DNA of 60,000 nt from Membranipora membranacea. Taxonomy: Eukaryota > Bryozoa > Gymnolaemata > Cheilostomatida > Membraniporidae. The stretch lies in assembly GCA_914767715.1 (NCBI GenBank), contig OU612069.1, forward strand, positions 28,891,387 to 28,951,386, read 5' to 3'. A program made the position numbers and the translations under genes. Below, in pieces: positions 45,801 through 56,833 of the stretch (the stretch's first letter is position 1; each line of letters starts with the position of its first letter). The notes beneath the pieces were generated by a model. The model was not told the DNA's origin and made no database searches. It worked only from the letters and a program-made list of their open reading frames with translations.

Positions 45801-48800
45801 ATAAAACGATAGAAAACACTGTAAGTATATTTGCCCCTTCACTCCTGAACATTGTCTTAAAGTAGTAGACAACCACAAAAGTTTTATTTTGATATTTGAT
45901 TCGTAATGATGTACTCTTTCTAAATTTACATGTTATAAATAAATATTAAACTAGAAAATTTTAAATATTTCAATTGAAAACTCTCTCCCACCATTTTGTT
46001 TCAGTAACAGCCATACCCAATATGATTGGCCAAGTGCAAATACTCTCAAAATAAATATTATGATTAAAAAAAGTTGCTGTATGAAAGTATTTGTCTCAAG
46101 GATTTAAGCAGCTATCTTTTGTCTGCTTCAATGTTAAATCATAAACGTTCATCTCAATTACAAAATCATTTACAAAAACAACATAATCGCATTCAATAAA
46201 AAATTTCACAAAGTTTCTATGAGATTATAAACAAAACATAGCTTTTTAATTTAATTCATATCATTGCGGCCATTGGGGATTAGGGGCTGCTGGTTTCTCT
46301 ATGGAGTAGACCCAGATCTTATTGCTTAGATTTTCATTGTAGAGTATGTTGCCTATCTGTGAAGGCAAATCGCAAATGGATTCATATTTAGTGGTGCCAG
46401 GGTTGTATGCTACTTTAAATTGGTTTGTACCTTTGTCATGAGTCTTCACATCCTGAGAGTATATCAGTCACATCAGTGTTAATGTTAAACCTCTTATAGC
46501 AGTACTGAACTGTACAAAATTATTAGCTCTTTATTTGTCTCTAAGAGACTTCTGGGAAAATTGGTTACTCTTCCGAGCTACGAATAAACTATGTCTTGCT
46601 TCAGCTGTATTGAAACTGTTTCATTATTGAATAGCTCATGCTAGATGCATTGGAAGGAGTCATTCAGGAGAGTAAGGATGATCCAACCAAATACCAGGAT
46701 CACAAGATGTTTGTCCTTATAATTATGGCACACGGAAGCGAAGGCTTGGTGAAGGAATCAGGCACTGACAGGGTGATGTTAGACGCTGTTTACAAAAAGC
46801 TCTCACATACCCATTTCCCAGCTATGAAGGGAAAACCGAAGTGGGTTATTATTCAAGCCTGTAAAGGCAAAGGTAAGTAGAATTTGGTCAAGATATTCTC
46901 GCTCTGAATGTGAAAATAACGTTTCTATTTAGTACAGTCTACATATATATATATGCTGGGCAAAGGAGAGCCTGGGAATAGAACTAGAAATACTTTCTGA
47001 ATCTTGCTGAATCGGAGTGCAATGACCATGGTCCATGGTTGAATCTAACTTTGACATGTCCAGATTATCTTCTTCTCAAATAATCAGTCATAATGGTAGC
47101 CCAGACGCTTGCAGACCAATTATTGTATTCATTTTTTTAATCAGGTAACTCCAATCGTTTGACACTCTGTGTTTGGAACACTAGATACAATAGGTTCGAG
47201 AAGGGTATTATTATGAGTGGCACTTGAGTGAGTTAGGGGAGTCGATTATACACACCAATTCGATTGAATAAATTTAGGCTTGGACCATAGTTTCAAACTA
47301 CAAATTCTCTAGAAAAATGATGTCATTCTGTTGCCATCGAGCTGATCATTATTTTTATTATAAGAAGCACATTTTAACATCAAGAACCAATAGCCAACTG
47401 GTTGTATGATATGCAAGAGAGGCAGAAGGTTTATTATATAATATAATGATGTCGCCTCCGTTTCATTAATGTAAAACTTTGTATACAAAATAATATATCT
47501 GTGAATTTATTATCATACCTAAAAACAAAAAACAGTAATAGTAATAATAATATAGTAAACCTTTATAAATGTAGATTGGAATAACTTTGAATTTCTAGAT
47601 AGAAATTATTTTGACGCAATTCCACCTCCCAAGCAGTCTAGAAGGAGCAACCTTCTGCCTAAGTATGTACAAGTGGACGACGTAGACACTGAAAGATCAG
47701 GGTCAGATTCTGAATATTCAGACTCAGAAGATGATGACTCACTATCTGCAGGAGAAACCCAAGCGGTGATTGGAAGTCTTCACTCTCAACAGATAGAAGG
47801 AAAAACTTGCCAGACAGATGATCTGTTCATCTGGTTCTCTTGTTTTCCAAGTAATTAATACCCTCCTAGATTTGTCATTATAGTCGTGAATGCCAATCAG
47901 TGAGTGAGTGGATCTCATCTATAGTTTTCTTTTAATGGTCTCAGTTTTCAATCAAACATGTATAATAGAGCATCAGTTTACAGTTTACACTCTAAAACCA
48001 AAGTCTGGACACTGTACTCAATTATTGTGAATTTAAATTTTTTGGGGATATGTATATTTTTTTATAGGGACTAAATCTTTGTCTCATAGTAACCAGATAA
48101 CTATCTTTTTGATTATCTAGATTATGTTGCAAAGCGTCACAGAACTCATGGAGCTTGTTTCATCAGAGCAATCATTGATGTGATCCGTAAGCACGCCCGT
48201 CACATGCATCTCCAGGAAATGTTTGAGAGAGTAAGTTTTATACAATTGTACCTAAATTCTTTGAGTCATGTAGTTAGCTGTCTTTTGGTGCATTATCCTC
48301 TAAACGAAGATGCGATATGTAGCTCATTCTGGTGAAAAGTGAGATGACTCAAGCAAATTTATTCTTTAACAAATACATCTGGGATTTATGTTCATTTGTT
48401 GTGGTTATTGTACCTGCCCTGTTTGGAAGGATGGTCCTTATTTGGATCGTCTCCTTTAATTACCAGATAGTTATCTCTGGTGAAGATTTTGTTTCGTGGG
48501 GTTCTGAGCTACAAAATGGTCTGTGATAAATAATGTTGCCCCACCGACAGGGCCTGAGGGGCAAAAAAATTGATCATGACTTTAGAAATTGGCAATAGGC
48601 TGCTACCCAGTTTCACTTCTGGAATTGATTGAAATTCCACCAAAGGTGTCTTTCACCGCCCTTTTGAAAATACTATTTCACAGCATAAATTTCTACTTAT
48701 CTGTTTGCGTTTCGACAGTATTATTTTGATTAAGTCTAGCAGTCAGGGAAAATTGATGCCGCTGTTAGCGGGAAAAATAAACTATATTGTAAATTCGATA

Positions 48801-49165
48801 GAGGGAAGGTGTTTGCTGATGCTTTCTGTATTGGTGTGACATTAATTTGTTGTCTAATCTACAAGAAAATTCCTCTTGTTAGCTGTTCCTTTGTGTAAGT
48901 ATTTTGTAACAAAGAGCGCTTTGACTGAAAAAGCTGTGCATGAAAGCTCATTCAGTCTGATTTCTGCAATAATTATCAGGTGCAAGCTAAAGTCAGGACC
49001 TACACAATGAGAAAGGATATGAAGCATAAAGCGGCAACAGGCAAAATCATGGGAGGACAACAGCCTACTGGAATATGTACTCTCACAAAGAACAAAAGAG
49101 TTTACCTCTTTCCCAAAATCGATGAGGCTCTTGAGCGTGAGGCTGGCCAACCGGACGAAAATTAA
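39828..49165 (+). CDS. Caspase-family cysteine protease with an inserted segment in p20
   Basis: Eleven exons join to 504 aa: 39828-39906, 40132-40234, 41013-41109, 41543-41698, 44803-44916, 45178-45258, 45722-45820, 46635-46872, 47599-47850, 48121-48230, 48980-49165. A short basic N-terminus is followed by p20: GVCVIVNFQ, ERRGSIQDARDLKSLFENL, catalytic His in IIMAHGSEG (H276), and catalytic Cys in KPKWVIIQACKG (C319). A Ser/Asp/Glu-rich linker (about 345-375) leads to p10: TDDLFIWFSCFPNYVAKRHRTHGACFIRAI and a TLTKNKRVYLFPK end. The substrate-binding Arg positions appear kept; Trp of the usual SWR is Lys here. Exons 5-7 (residues 146-243, charged and probably helical) are extra relative to known caspases. 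No CARD or DED is visible. It probably cleaves after Asp in apoptosis or a related process. The gene lies 1.9 kb downstream of the Bcl-2-like gene on the same strand. Confidence 0.88.
42954..43260 (+). mobile_element. SINE copy B, first of a tandem pair
   Basis: Same family as the SINE at 24517, with an undamaged A-box region (ggcgcaatcggttagcgcgc) and B box (ggttcgagtcc). The ending matches gttccagcccccagcaccct. It sits within the hAT-like element. Confidence 0.85.
43358..43663 (+). mobile_element. SINE copy C, second of a tandem pair
   Basis: Nearly identical to copy B with a period of 404 bp. The 20 bp before the SINE (taaacctactacaaggggtc) are also repeated (42934 and 43338), so the pair arose by tandem duplication of SINE plus flank, not by two independent insertions. 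Confidence 0.88.
44207..44446 (-). pseudogene. LINE reverse-transcriptase C-terminal fragment
   Basis: About 79 codons on the reverse strand without a stop, reading RYEDYVQRIAGKASQRMHVV and then MMFKSCVVSLFMYLLSACF. This matches the layout of the thumb/C-terminal region of CR1/L2-type reverse transcriptases (KASKRL...L..FY.S.I.P.L.Y). Strongly 5'-truncated; no catalytic part. Confidence 0.6.
46261..46449 (-). other. Orphan coding-like exon antisense in caspase intron 7
   Basis: On the reverse strand an acceptor-like atatactctcag precedes an open frame reading VKTHDKGTNQFKVAYNPGTT, with NPQWPQ-stop at its end. Composition looks protein-coding, unlike the AT-rich surroundings, but no partner exon was found and I do not recognise the family. 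It may be the last exon of a nested antisense gene, a processed fragment or part of a mobile element. Confidence 0.35.
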
Positions 49166-49185
49166 TGAAACCAGTGCTAGAGTTG

Positions 49186-49191
49186 AATAAA
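49186..49191 (+). promoter_or_regulatory. Candidate poly(A) signal AATAAA for the caspase
   Basis: AATAAA only 21 bp after the stop codon, which would give a very short 3' UTR. A second possible signal lies near 50071. Confidence 0.35.
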
Positions 49192-49779
49192 GGTAACTGC
49201 TTTGTAATTTTATGTTTAGAAGACATTATTTTGATGTTTGCAAGTAGATTTTATTTGGACCTTATATCAAATCTTAGGTTAATTATCCTTAAATGTTCTG
49301 CGCCATATTTTACATGGAATGTTTGTTATATTATTGTAATTATTTTACATATGATAATTTCTAATCTCATAGTTGCTTTCTAATATTGCTTTAGTACATA
49401 ATTTTTCACACAATATTGCACATTTATCGCAGTTGTTTAAAACAACGATGTAGACTGTACATCATCCAAAATTTATAACTGTAGTTAAATCGGTCTTTCT
49501 AGAATCCCTTGAGAAGCATGATTTATGTGGGTTTACAGTATGATGTTTAGCTATCCTATGAGTGTTTGAGCGTGTTTTATTTAATAGAAAAAAAAATTTG
49601 CGTACTGTAGAGTTTTGTATTATTGCTGTGACACAATATTCAAATACAAATACAAATACAAGCGCAAGAGAATATTAATATAATCCTTATATGCTGTGGG
49701 CAGTTTGGTTTAGTCACATAAGGGTGCCTGAATCAGATGTGATATTATGTTGAGCCTACAGATAATTGAGTGAAGGACA

Positions 49780-49912
49780 CGGTTATATTCACAGCCTGCC
49801 CTTCAAATTGTTGAGGATGGCGATCGCGGCCGTAGGTAACAACCGCTGTTAACGACCGCCTACTGCCGTGATGGCCATCCCGAACGCTTTTAAGAGCTGG
49901 TGGTGGCTGTAT
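49780..49912. repeat. GC-rich imperfect hairpin
   Basis: The left arm with ggatggcgatcgcggccgta pairs imperfectly with the right arm containing tactgccgtgatggccatcc. Outer parts (cagcctgccc and tggtggctg) also pair loosely. It stands out as GC-rich in AT-rich DNA and could be a small MITE or a palindromic remnant. Confidence 0.6.
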
Positions 49913-50900
49913 TCTGTGTGTGGCATATTTTCCCATTGAGCATCAAACTCTATAATGTAATAACATAATTAGTGCTCTCTCGCAAAGCTTGAAAAAGTCA
50001 CCAGCTGTCCTTTGAAGTGTTCTAGAGGTGCCAAAATAATTGGCCGTGAAAGCTTTTTGTTCTTTTTTGTAATAAAAAATATTATGGGAAAAGAATATGG
50101 TTGAGCTTTATGCATTTCAAATCGTAAGTGACAATCTTCGCCACTGTAATATATATATTGTTAATCTTGTGTAGCATTGGCAAACAAATGAACACCATCA
50201 CCAATAATTTGGAATCTTAACAATGGACAATGTAATGGAAAGGAAGAAAGTGAAATGGAGGTGGGAGGGAAATTTTGCAGAATTCAATCTATGCGCTGCT
50301 AGAGAGGTGACTCTTTCCTGTTTGACAGGTGTGAATGAGAAGTTAACTAGAAGTTCAAAGTTTTCTTCAGTTGGTTTAGAGAGGGCAACTTCCCATTATA
50401 GTCAACCCTGATAAACTTTCCATGTCTTGAGTTTCATTGTCGAAACAGAGAGTGTATCCAAAGCTCAGGAAAAAATCTTTTTGTACCAAAACTTTGTTTT
50501 TGCCGATTACACTATACGACTACAGTAGATAAGAAATTGGATGGCAGCATTCACCAGCTGAGTGTCATAGCTTGCCACAAGGGCCAGCCAGTCAAAGTAC
50601 AGTACATATCTTAGTCAGTTTAGAACTGTCTCTGAGCATCAAGTCTTTTAATTGTATGATATTTTCTCATCGAGATTTTTAATGAAACTAAGTGATGTTG
50701 TTATATTCCATAGCATGATTAACGTTTTCAATTTTTTTGGTTTCCATTTTACTACTTGATCAGAGACTATAGATGTTTATTTTATAAGTACATTCACACA
50801 AAACTCTCAATAATATCAACTGGGACAGATGAAATCTAAGATGTGACTTTTATATAAAATATAGGCATCAAGGAAACAAAATACTTGGTGGATGATAAAA

Positions 50901-50940
50901 CCTTTTGGCAATGAACTAAACCTAGTTCATTGCTTTTGGT
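50901..50940. repeat. Perfect 10-bp hairpin
   Basis: caatgaacta (50909-50918) and tagttcattg (50923-50932) are perfect inverted copies with a 4-base loop, and the flanking ccttttgg / cttttggt words are a direct repeat. Function unknown. Confidence 0.7.
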
Positions 50941-52265
50941 AATGTAGCCCCCATATGTGAAAATAGTTACTGATGTACTGATGTTATATTCTCCAGTTCC
51001 GGTGACTGAATTTAATTCATCAGTTAGGCCAGTACAGAAACTTTCTATAGCATAGGTCTGAGAAAAGTATCATCCTCAAAAAGTCTAAGTTTTCCCGTTT
51101 AAAGTCAGCATATTGCTGATTGTTGCCTGAAGATATGTGCTTTGAACTGCTCAGAATCTGTCTATGAAGCCCAAACAAGTTTTCAAGGCGATTTGTAAAA
51201 GAAGCTTTTCATAGCCCCAACCATCCCACAATAACTTTGAGGCAGAGAGGGAGGTCTCCTATCTCTCAATGCAGTAAATTCTTTACATTTGTCAGCATTG
51301 AATTGTCAGTATGAATCTGCTGACGATGCACTTTACTCTGATGCCATTCTTACTTCAGTTTTGAATGTGTGTGTATGGTTGGTACTAGTGACCATGATTA
51401 AATTTTTTTATATTAATCTTAGAGCATATATTACCAAACAAAAAGAAGCCCTCTTCCTCTTGTCCTCACACATGAAAACTTTGTCCATGAAACTCATCAC
51501 AACAGCTAACCTATGTCAGACCATCATTACATCGCAGTGGGCAACAATGATGGATTATACTGCACGGCCCCCTTACTTTCTTACAAAAATACAGGCCTGT
51601 ATAATGTAAATCTCTGGCTAAGAATGCAATAACAAGTTGATAGTGACTTTGTTGCTGTCTGATCTGGTTTTGTCATCAAGATTGTGGCTGTTTTGCCTCA
51701 AATAACTCAGGTGAAAAACCTGAAATTTTATTGAGATACCCATTGCTGTCCAAGGCAGCAGCGCTTACTTTACAACCAGAAGTGGGCGTGACCGTTAAAT
51801 AAAGCTGATTGGCTATTCGCATTTTATGCGCAAGTGGAAGGTCTCTATATCTATAGTCTCTGACTTGATATGGAAATATTTACTTCCCAACTTGTATCAA
51901 AAAATGATAGCATTACTAGTCTGACATAACCTGCTGTTGTATCGCATTTGAATAAGAATCATGCCAAACTACCAACAGTCCAACACAGGTGTGATGAAAT
52001 CCACACCTAGCAGTCACATGACGATACTTTACTGTTTCACAAAGTTGTGGATTTCATGATCAGCGCGAGCGGGTGAGATATTCCCTCGCCTAAAGACCTG
52101 AATGTATGCTGCTACATGGGCCCCTCTCAGAGCTGACTTTATCACAGTTGAGGTTCCCATTGCTACCTGAGTGAAATATCCCAGTCACAAAAACTAAGAA
52201 TGTTAGAAATATTTGTGAGTATGCTAGAATGATCAATTCTTTACTTATTTTATCTTGTTATCCCT

Positions 52266-52452
52266 ATTGCATAGGGTAGCAGGGCTTCATTGCATAGGGT
52301 AGCAGGGCTTCATTGCATAGGGTAGCAGGGCTTCATTGCATAGGGTAGCAGGGCTTCATTGCATAGGGTAGCAGGGCTTCATTGCATAGGGTAGCAGGGC
52401 TTCATTGTATAGGGTAGCAGGGCTTCATTGCATAGGGTAGCAGGGCTTCATT
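52266..52452. repeat. 23-bp minisatellite, eight copies
   Basis: attgcatagggtagcagggc plus ttc repeats eight times with a single base change (tgtat for tgcat in one unit). Confidence 0.95.
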
Positions 52453-53565
52453 GGCAATATTGGCATTGATATAGAGAGAGAGTCGGACATCGAAAGATAT
52501 CAGCGCACCAAAGCACGTGTAATTGACGGAGAGTCGGTCATCAACCTTTTAATTTCTACTACACCCAATCATTAACCAGACTAAAATTAACTAATTTTTA
52601 ATCAGCATTGCTTTCTTTACCCTCCTTGATATATGTTTAGAATATTCACATTAATAATAATCTTTGTCATACCCAAATCCTTGTTGAGATAAAATTGATG
52701 GCAATTCCTGGCATTGATCAATAAAGTAGTATAATGTAAAGCTCTGTACTGGAGTTGTCTTCTTAGTTTACAGTGATCCACAACTTCTCATTATTATTAA
52801 ACATCCAACTTCTATTTTAAGACTTTATTGGCAACAATATCATGACTATTAGAAATGTCTGTAAAGTTCCAAAAATATAATTTGAAAAGAAAGAATTAAT
52901 TATTGCAAATATTCAAGTTATTACATTCACTTATCATAACCAGATACGGAGAGCTGGGAGATAAGAGTCTGATATCTCTGTGCACATGTCAGAAAGGATG
53001 ACAAGCAACACCAGGTTGGTTGCTGTAAACACCTCCTGTGGGGTTTTGTGCAAAACTCAATTAAGCTTCCAAAAAGTGTTCCGAGGAATACATGTAGAAG
53101 ATTTAAGTATCAAATGAGCTGATTCTGATGTGGATATTCAATTACAGTGTTATACCCATATATTTAGCCCTCAGAACTCCTGGCCTAAATGTCAAAACAT
53201 GTAAGTTTCTTGTAAGATTTCAGCCATGCTTATCTGCAATGAGTTTGAGGGGTGCAGTAAGTAACAGATCTGAGTTTAGCCCCGCCTACTTTGTTGCCTT
53301 CTGGTATGCTCTATAAAGTCAGGTAAGAGAGAAATGTACTTATAATAGTTTATATGGATGTAATTCGGTTATACACTGAACCGGTTACCTGCATCATCGA
53401 CCACCGACTGGTTGAGTAGTGGGTCGAAACAGAATATCACCTATAATCATGTGTTACACCAAACTAATGGATTTAGTGAATGTTTTAGGGCTATTCCTGC
53501 AATGTAATGTGAAGTTTTTGAACCCTAATATCCTCCTAGCATGAGTAAAAAACCTTAATATCTTT

Positions 53566-54958
53566 CTAGCCTGAGTACAGAACAAAGATGCACAGATATG
53601 CACTGACTCACCTGCTTTTCGACGGTGGTAATCAAGTGATAAATAATAGAGAGTAGATATCCCATTATACGAGTCCCTATCCAGCACCTTATCTGAGGCC
53701 TTGTTACCACCAGCGTTGAAGTACATAATACTATCACTGAGTTTAGTATCCAGTAGTCCCAAAGTGTGTCCGATCTCATGGCACAAAACCAACTTGAATG
53801 ATGGTCCCCAAGAATCTGTAAAATATTAGCTTTGGACTGAGGAAGTTTCATGTTTTACACTAATTAGATACTACTATTATCCAAAGCTCGTTCAATGTTT
53901 TAGCTCATCTAACAGTCTTGAGTCATTTCAAATATATGTAATAAATGTAATCAGGGGCCAACAAATTAAAAAAAGAGAGACTACCCGGTATATACTCGAT
54001 AAGAGAAACAAGACTACCCGGTGCATACTTGTAATACATCCTACATGTGTTTATTCCAACGCTTACTGTATTTTCTGAGTAATAATCTCTCACTCGGCTG
54101 TCCCAGTACTATTTTAGTGCCCTCAAGAGCATGAGGTCGAGGAGGGAACGAGTACGCCAAAGTCTCGTAACCTTCTGGCTCTGTTTTTTCATCAACAACC
54201 CCGTATGATATTGTTATATGAGCTGTATTATATGATGTTGGTCGGATTATCTGAAACTCCAAATATCCAGGCCTCGTCCATATCTGAGTGAAATAATAAA
54301 ACAACTTCTTGCAACTTGTTGCAACATATAAAATAATCAAATAGTATACCCTCTCCTCTCTTTTATTGCTTCGTTCAGTGGACATTATTATGGTGCATGT
54401 GCAGGGGAGATAGATACCAATGGACATTACTATGGTGCATGTGCAGGGGAGATAGATACCAATGGACATTACCATGGTGCATGTGCAGGGGAGATAGATA
54501 CCAAGTCGGGAAGATAACAGTCATTATATGAACGGGGATATAACCACCAGCCCCTGAGCAGGGGAGATGATTACCATTTAACTAGCGTGTATGAGCAGGA
54601 GAGAAAACTAACAGCTTGTGAGTAAGGGGAGATAACTACCGGATGGTGAGTAGGGGAGATAACTACTAGATGGTGAGTAGGGGAGATAACTCACCTGAGT
54701 ACATTCTCTGAGTATCCGATCCTGGTCCTGTTTGCTGTAAACGCTAGAATAATTAGAGAATCCGATCTTTATCGTATCGTTCCAGACTCTGTTACCGTAC
54801 TGTCCCCATCTCTTAATACGCTGATGAGCAGCTGACTGATCTAAGATCCCTGCAGTGTTTGTCCCACTGGTATCACCAGAGCTATTGAGAGATTGTATGA
54901 ACAATGAGTTTACTCTCTGAGAGAGACAGAAGAACAAAAACCAGAGAACCACCATCAT
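53566..54958 (-). CDS. Matrixin-like (MMP family) zinc metalloprotease, short form
   Basis: Reverse-strand exons 54958-54695, 54283-54067, 53815-53612 and a short last exon ending at 53566 join to about 229 aa. An N-terminal signal peptide (MMVVLWFLFFCLS) is followed by a short spacer and a furin-type site RIKR at about residue 50, then the matrixin catalytic domain: VWNDTIKIGFSNYS, IWTRPGYLEFQII, TAHITISYG, ETLAYSFPPRP, zinc motif HEIGHTLGLLD (H173, H177, D183) and Met-turn DSIMYF. It would degrade extracellular proteins. Odd points: no full propeptide with a cysteine switch, no hemopexin domain, and Asp in place of the third zinc-binding His. The last exon adds only a Gly before the stop and is uncertain; further exons to the left are possible. 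ATG 54958 was chosen because it starts the signal peptide. Confidence 0.78.
54379..54504. repeat. 42-bp tandem repeat, three copies, in matrixin intron 1
   Basis: Units at 54379-54420, 54421-54462 and 54463-54504 differ by one or two bases (tggacatt, then ggtgcatgtgcaggggaga). On the reverse strand it reads open by chance because 42 is a multiple of 3. Confidence 0.95.
54608..54695. repeat. 27-bp tandem repeat abutting the matrixin exon 1 donor
   Basis: About three units of gatggtgagtaggggagata plus actacta run up to the donor. On the reverse strand each unit begins agttatctcccctactcacc, and the last one overlaps the real gtgagt donor at 54694-54689. Confidence 0.85.
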
Positions 54959-55814
54959 CAGATTGGATAGTTTGAGAGAAATCAGTGGATATAAAAAAAG
55001 TCCACTAGAAGTACGAATCAACAGCAAGAGCGATACTGATTATAGACGGGTAGAAGGAAAACCTCCAACAGTTGGCAATGGTATCCTCGAAGGAGGTTCT
55101 CACTCTTATATATATCATTTTATTCCAAAAAAATAGGACTTCATGCTGTATTCAGTATTATTGTTTCAGATGTTTGCAAAACAGTGGTGTCACACTGGGG
55201 AAAGTTTATACACCAAAATGGGGGCATTATTACAAAATGGAACACAATGTTATTTCATTTTGAGCCAGCCTTGGATATAAACCCACCTGTGCTTCTGTCA
55301 CCAGGTTTGTAATATCTGGCAAACTCTCCGTGTCTGCAATGTTCACATATGTTAGTCTGGACAGTCAAGTCATACGGTCTTCTTTTTTTTGTTACTTTTG
55401 AGGATTTATGGGATTATACTAGTCTGCACAACAATCAATCGTGATATTTCTCAACACATATTTACTTACTTACGGGGATGTACATGATAATAAGACCTAT
55501 TCTGTCTTTGGGAGAATTTTTCATGAATTTTTCTTTTCTCATCACCCATAAAACATGTATTGTGTGTAAAGAGTGTAGCACTGTCACAGTCAACTTTAAT
55601 AGTGCTGCAGCTTCTCATCTAAATCTAAAACTAGCCGGAAATATGAAATATCAACTAAGACAAGCTCGCCGGCTGTCAGCTATAACAGGTAATGGGTTGT
55701 GAAGCGCTAGTTTTATGGGATTTATATCTTTAAGTCACTCTGGCAGCAAGCAGAACATGTGAGAGACGAGGTTCCTCTAGAGATGACCTCACATAGACTA
55801 TACCTGATGGTAGA
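54959..55814. other. Region upstream of the matrixin gene
   Basis: Expected promoter and 5' UTR of the reverse-strand matrixin gene. No coding exon recognised. Confidence 0.45.
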
Positions 55815-56264
55815 GTGTATGGTGGTATGTTTACTCTGAACACCTTGAAAACTACAGCAAAAGCTCGCCAAAGGCTACATATAATCGCCAAGCTATACCA
55901 TCTCGACGTCACTGAGAAACTAATAACGACCTGCTACAAGTCCTTCATAGAGTCAGTAATCACCTACCACCTGGTTGTGCTATATAGTCATCTTAGCGCA
56001 GACTCTAAGAAAAAGTTAAAATCTGTGATAAGAACTGCAGGTTACCTATCAGGCGAACTTACGTTCACACCCGTAGACGACCTTTACTCTAATATACTGA
56101 AAGTAAAGAGCCTCCGTATGATTGCCAACGAAGATGAACCACTACTCCGTCTTAACCAGCTGCCGTCAGGCAGATATCAATCAGTCAAGTTCCGCGTGCA
56201 GATCCGTGCCAAATGTTTTAGAGCAGAATGTATCAAATACCTAAATAGTGTCTTCCAAAAGTAA
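55815..56264 (+). pseudogene. 5'-truncated LINE reverse-transcriptase fragment
   Basis: An open frame of 149 codons reads KARQRLHIIAKLYHLDV, ITTCYKSFIESVITYHLVV, ADSKKKLKSVIRTA and ending with a LPSGRYQSVKFR-like block. This is the layout of the C-terminal part of L2/CR1-group reverse transcriptases. The catalytic FADD part is missing, so it is a truncated, inactive insertion. It belongs to a different family from the LINE at 25.8-29.4 kb. Confidence 0.75.
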
Positions 56265-56833
56265 TAGTATTTTTTTATGGTCTTATCATTTTATTTATTT
56301 TTACAGAATCAACAGTTTTAATAATTTTTACAGAGCACCCTACAGAGACAGTTTTATTTCTCAGAGATTGAGACCAAATATAAACATACATACAAGGTAT
56401 ATCTGCAAGCCTGCCAACCCGGGCTACGCAGAATCAATCTGACAATTATTTCATTGCAGGGTTCAATATACATTTTATGGTACTATTTTCTAAGACTTCT
56501 TTAGTGGAATCTCATATACTTGTTATAATATGTGACATACCATACTACCACTGTACTACCATTCTATTACTATTCTAAAACAGCTAAGTCTATCAATGCG
56601 CAAATGATCTGTGTTCAGGTTTTTGCGACACAATGATGGAGAGGCAAACCTGTATCAATGTTTTATCTACGGAGGTTTATAAAAAAAATAGCCTGAGCGC
56701 CAGACAGAGATAGTTCTTTACATTGGCTATAGTGTTACATAAATTGCTCAACCAGCCATGTCAGTATAGACTTAGGTAACTTTAAATATCACTGATAAAA
56801 GGATGTAAGAAAAATCAAATACAACATTGTGGT

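Larger units (their letters stand above)
49166..53565. other. 4.4-kb intergenic region without a recognised gene
   Basis: Holds the caspase 3' UTR, two hairpin structures (49780-49912 and 50901-50940), a 23-bp minisatellite (52266-52452) and AT-rich sequence. Open frames present are short and show no family resemblance. Confidence 0.5.

Noticed and set aside
51289-51609. 106-codon forward open frame
   Set aside because: No motif, no splice context and AT-rich composition like the surroundings.
51700-52180. Possible transposon bounded by ctcaggt and acctgag
   Set aside because: Only seven bases are inverted at the ends and no target duplication is present, so chance cannot be excluded.
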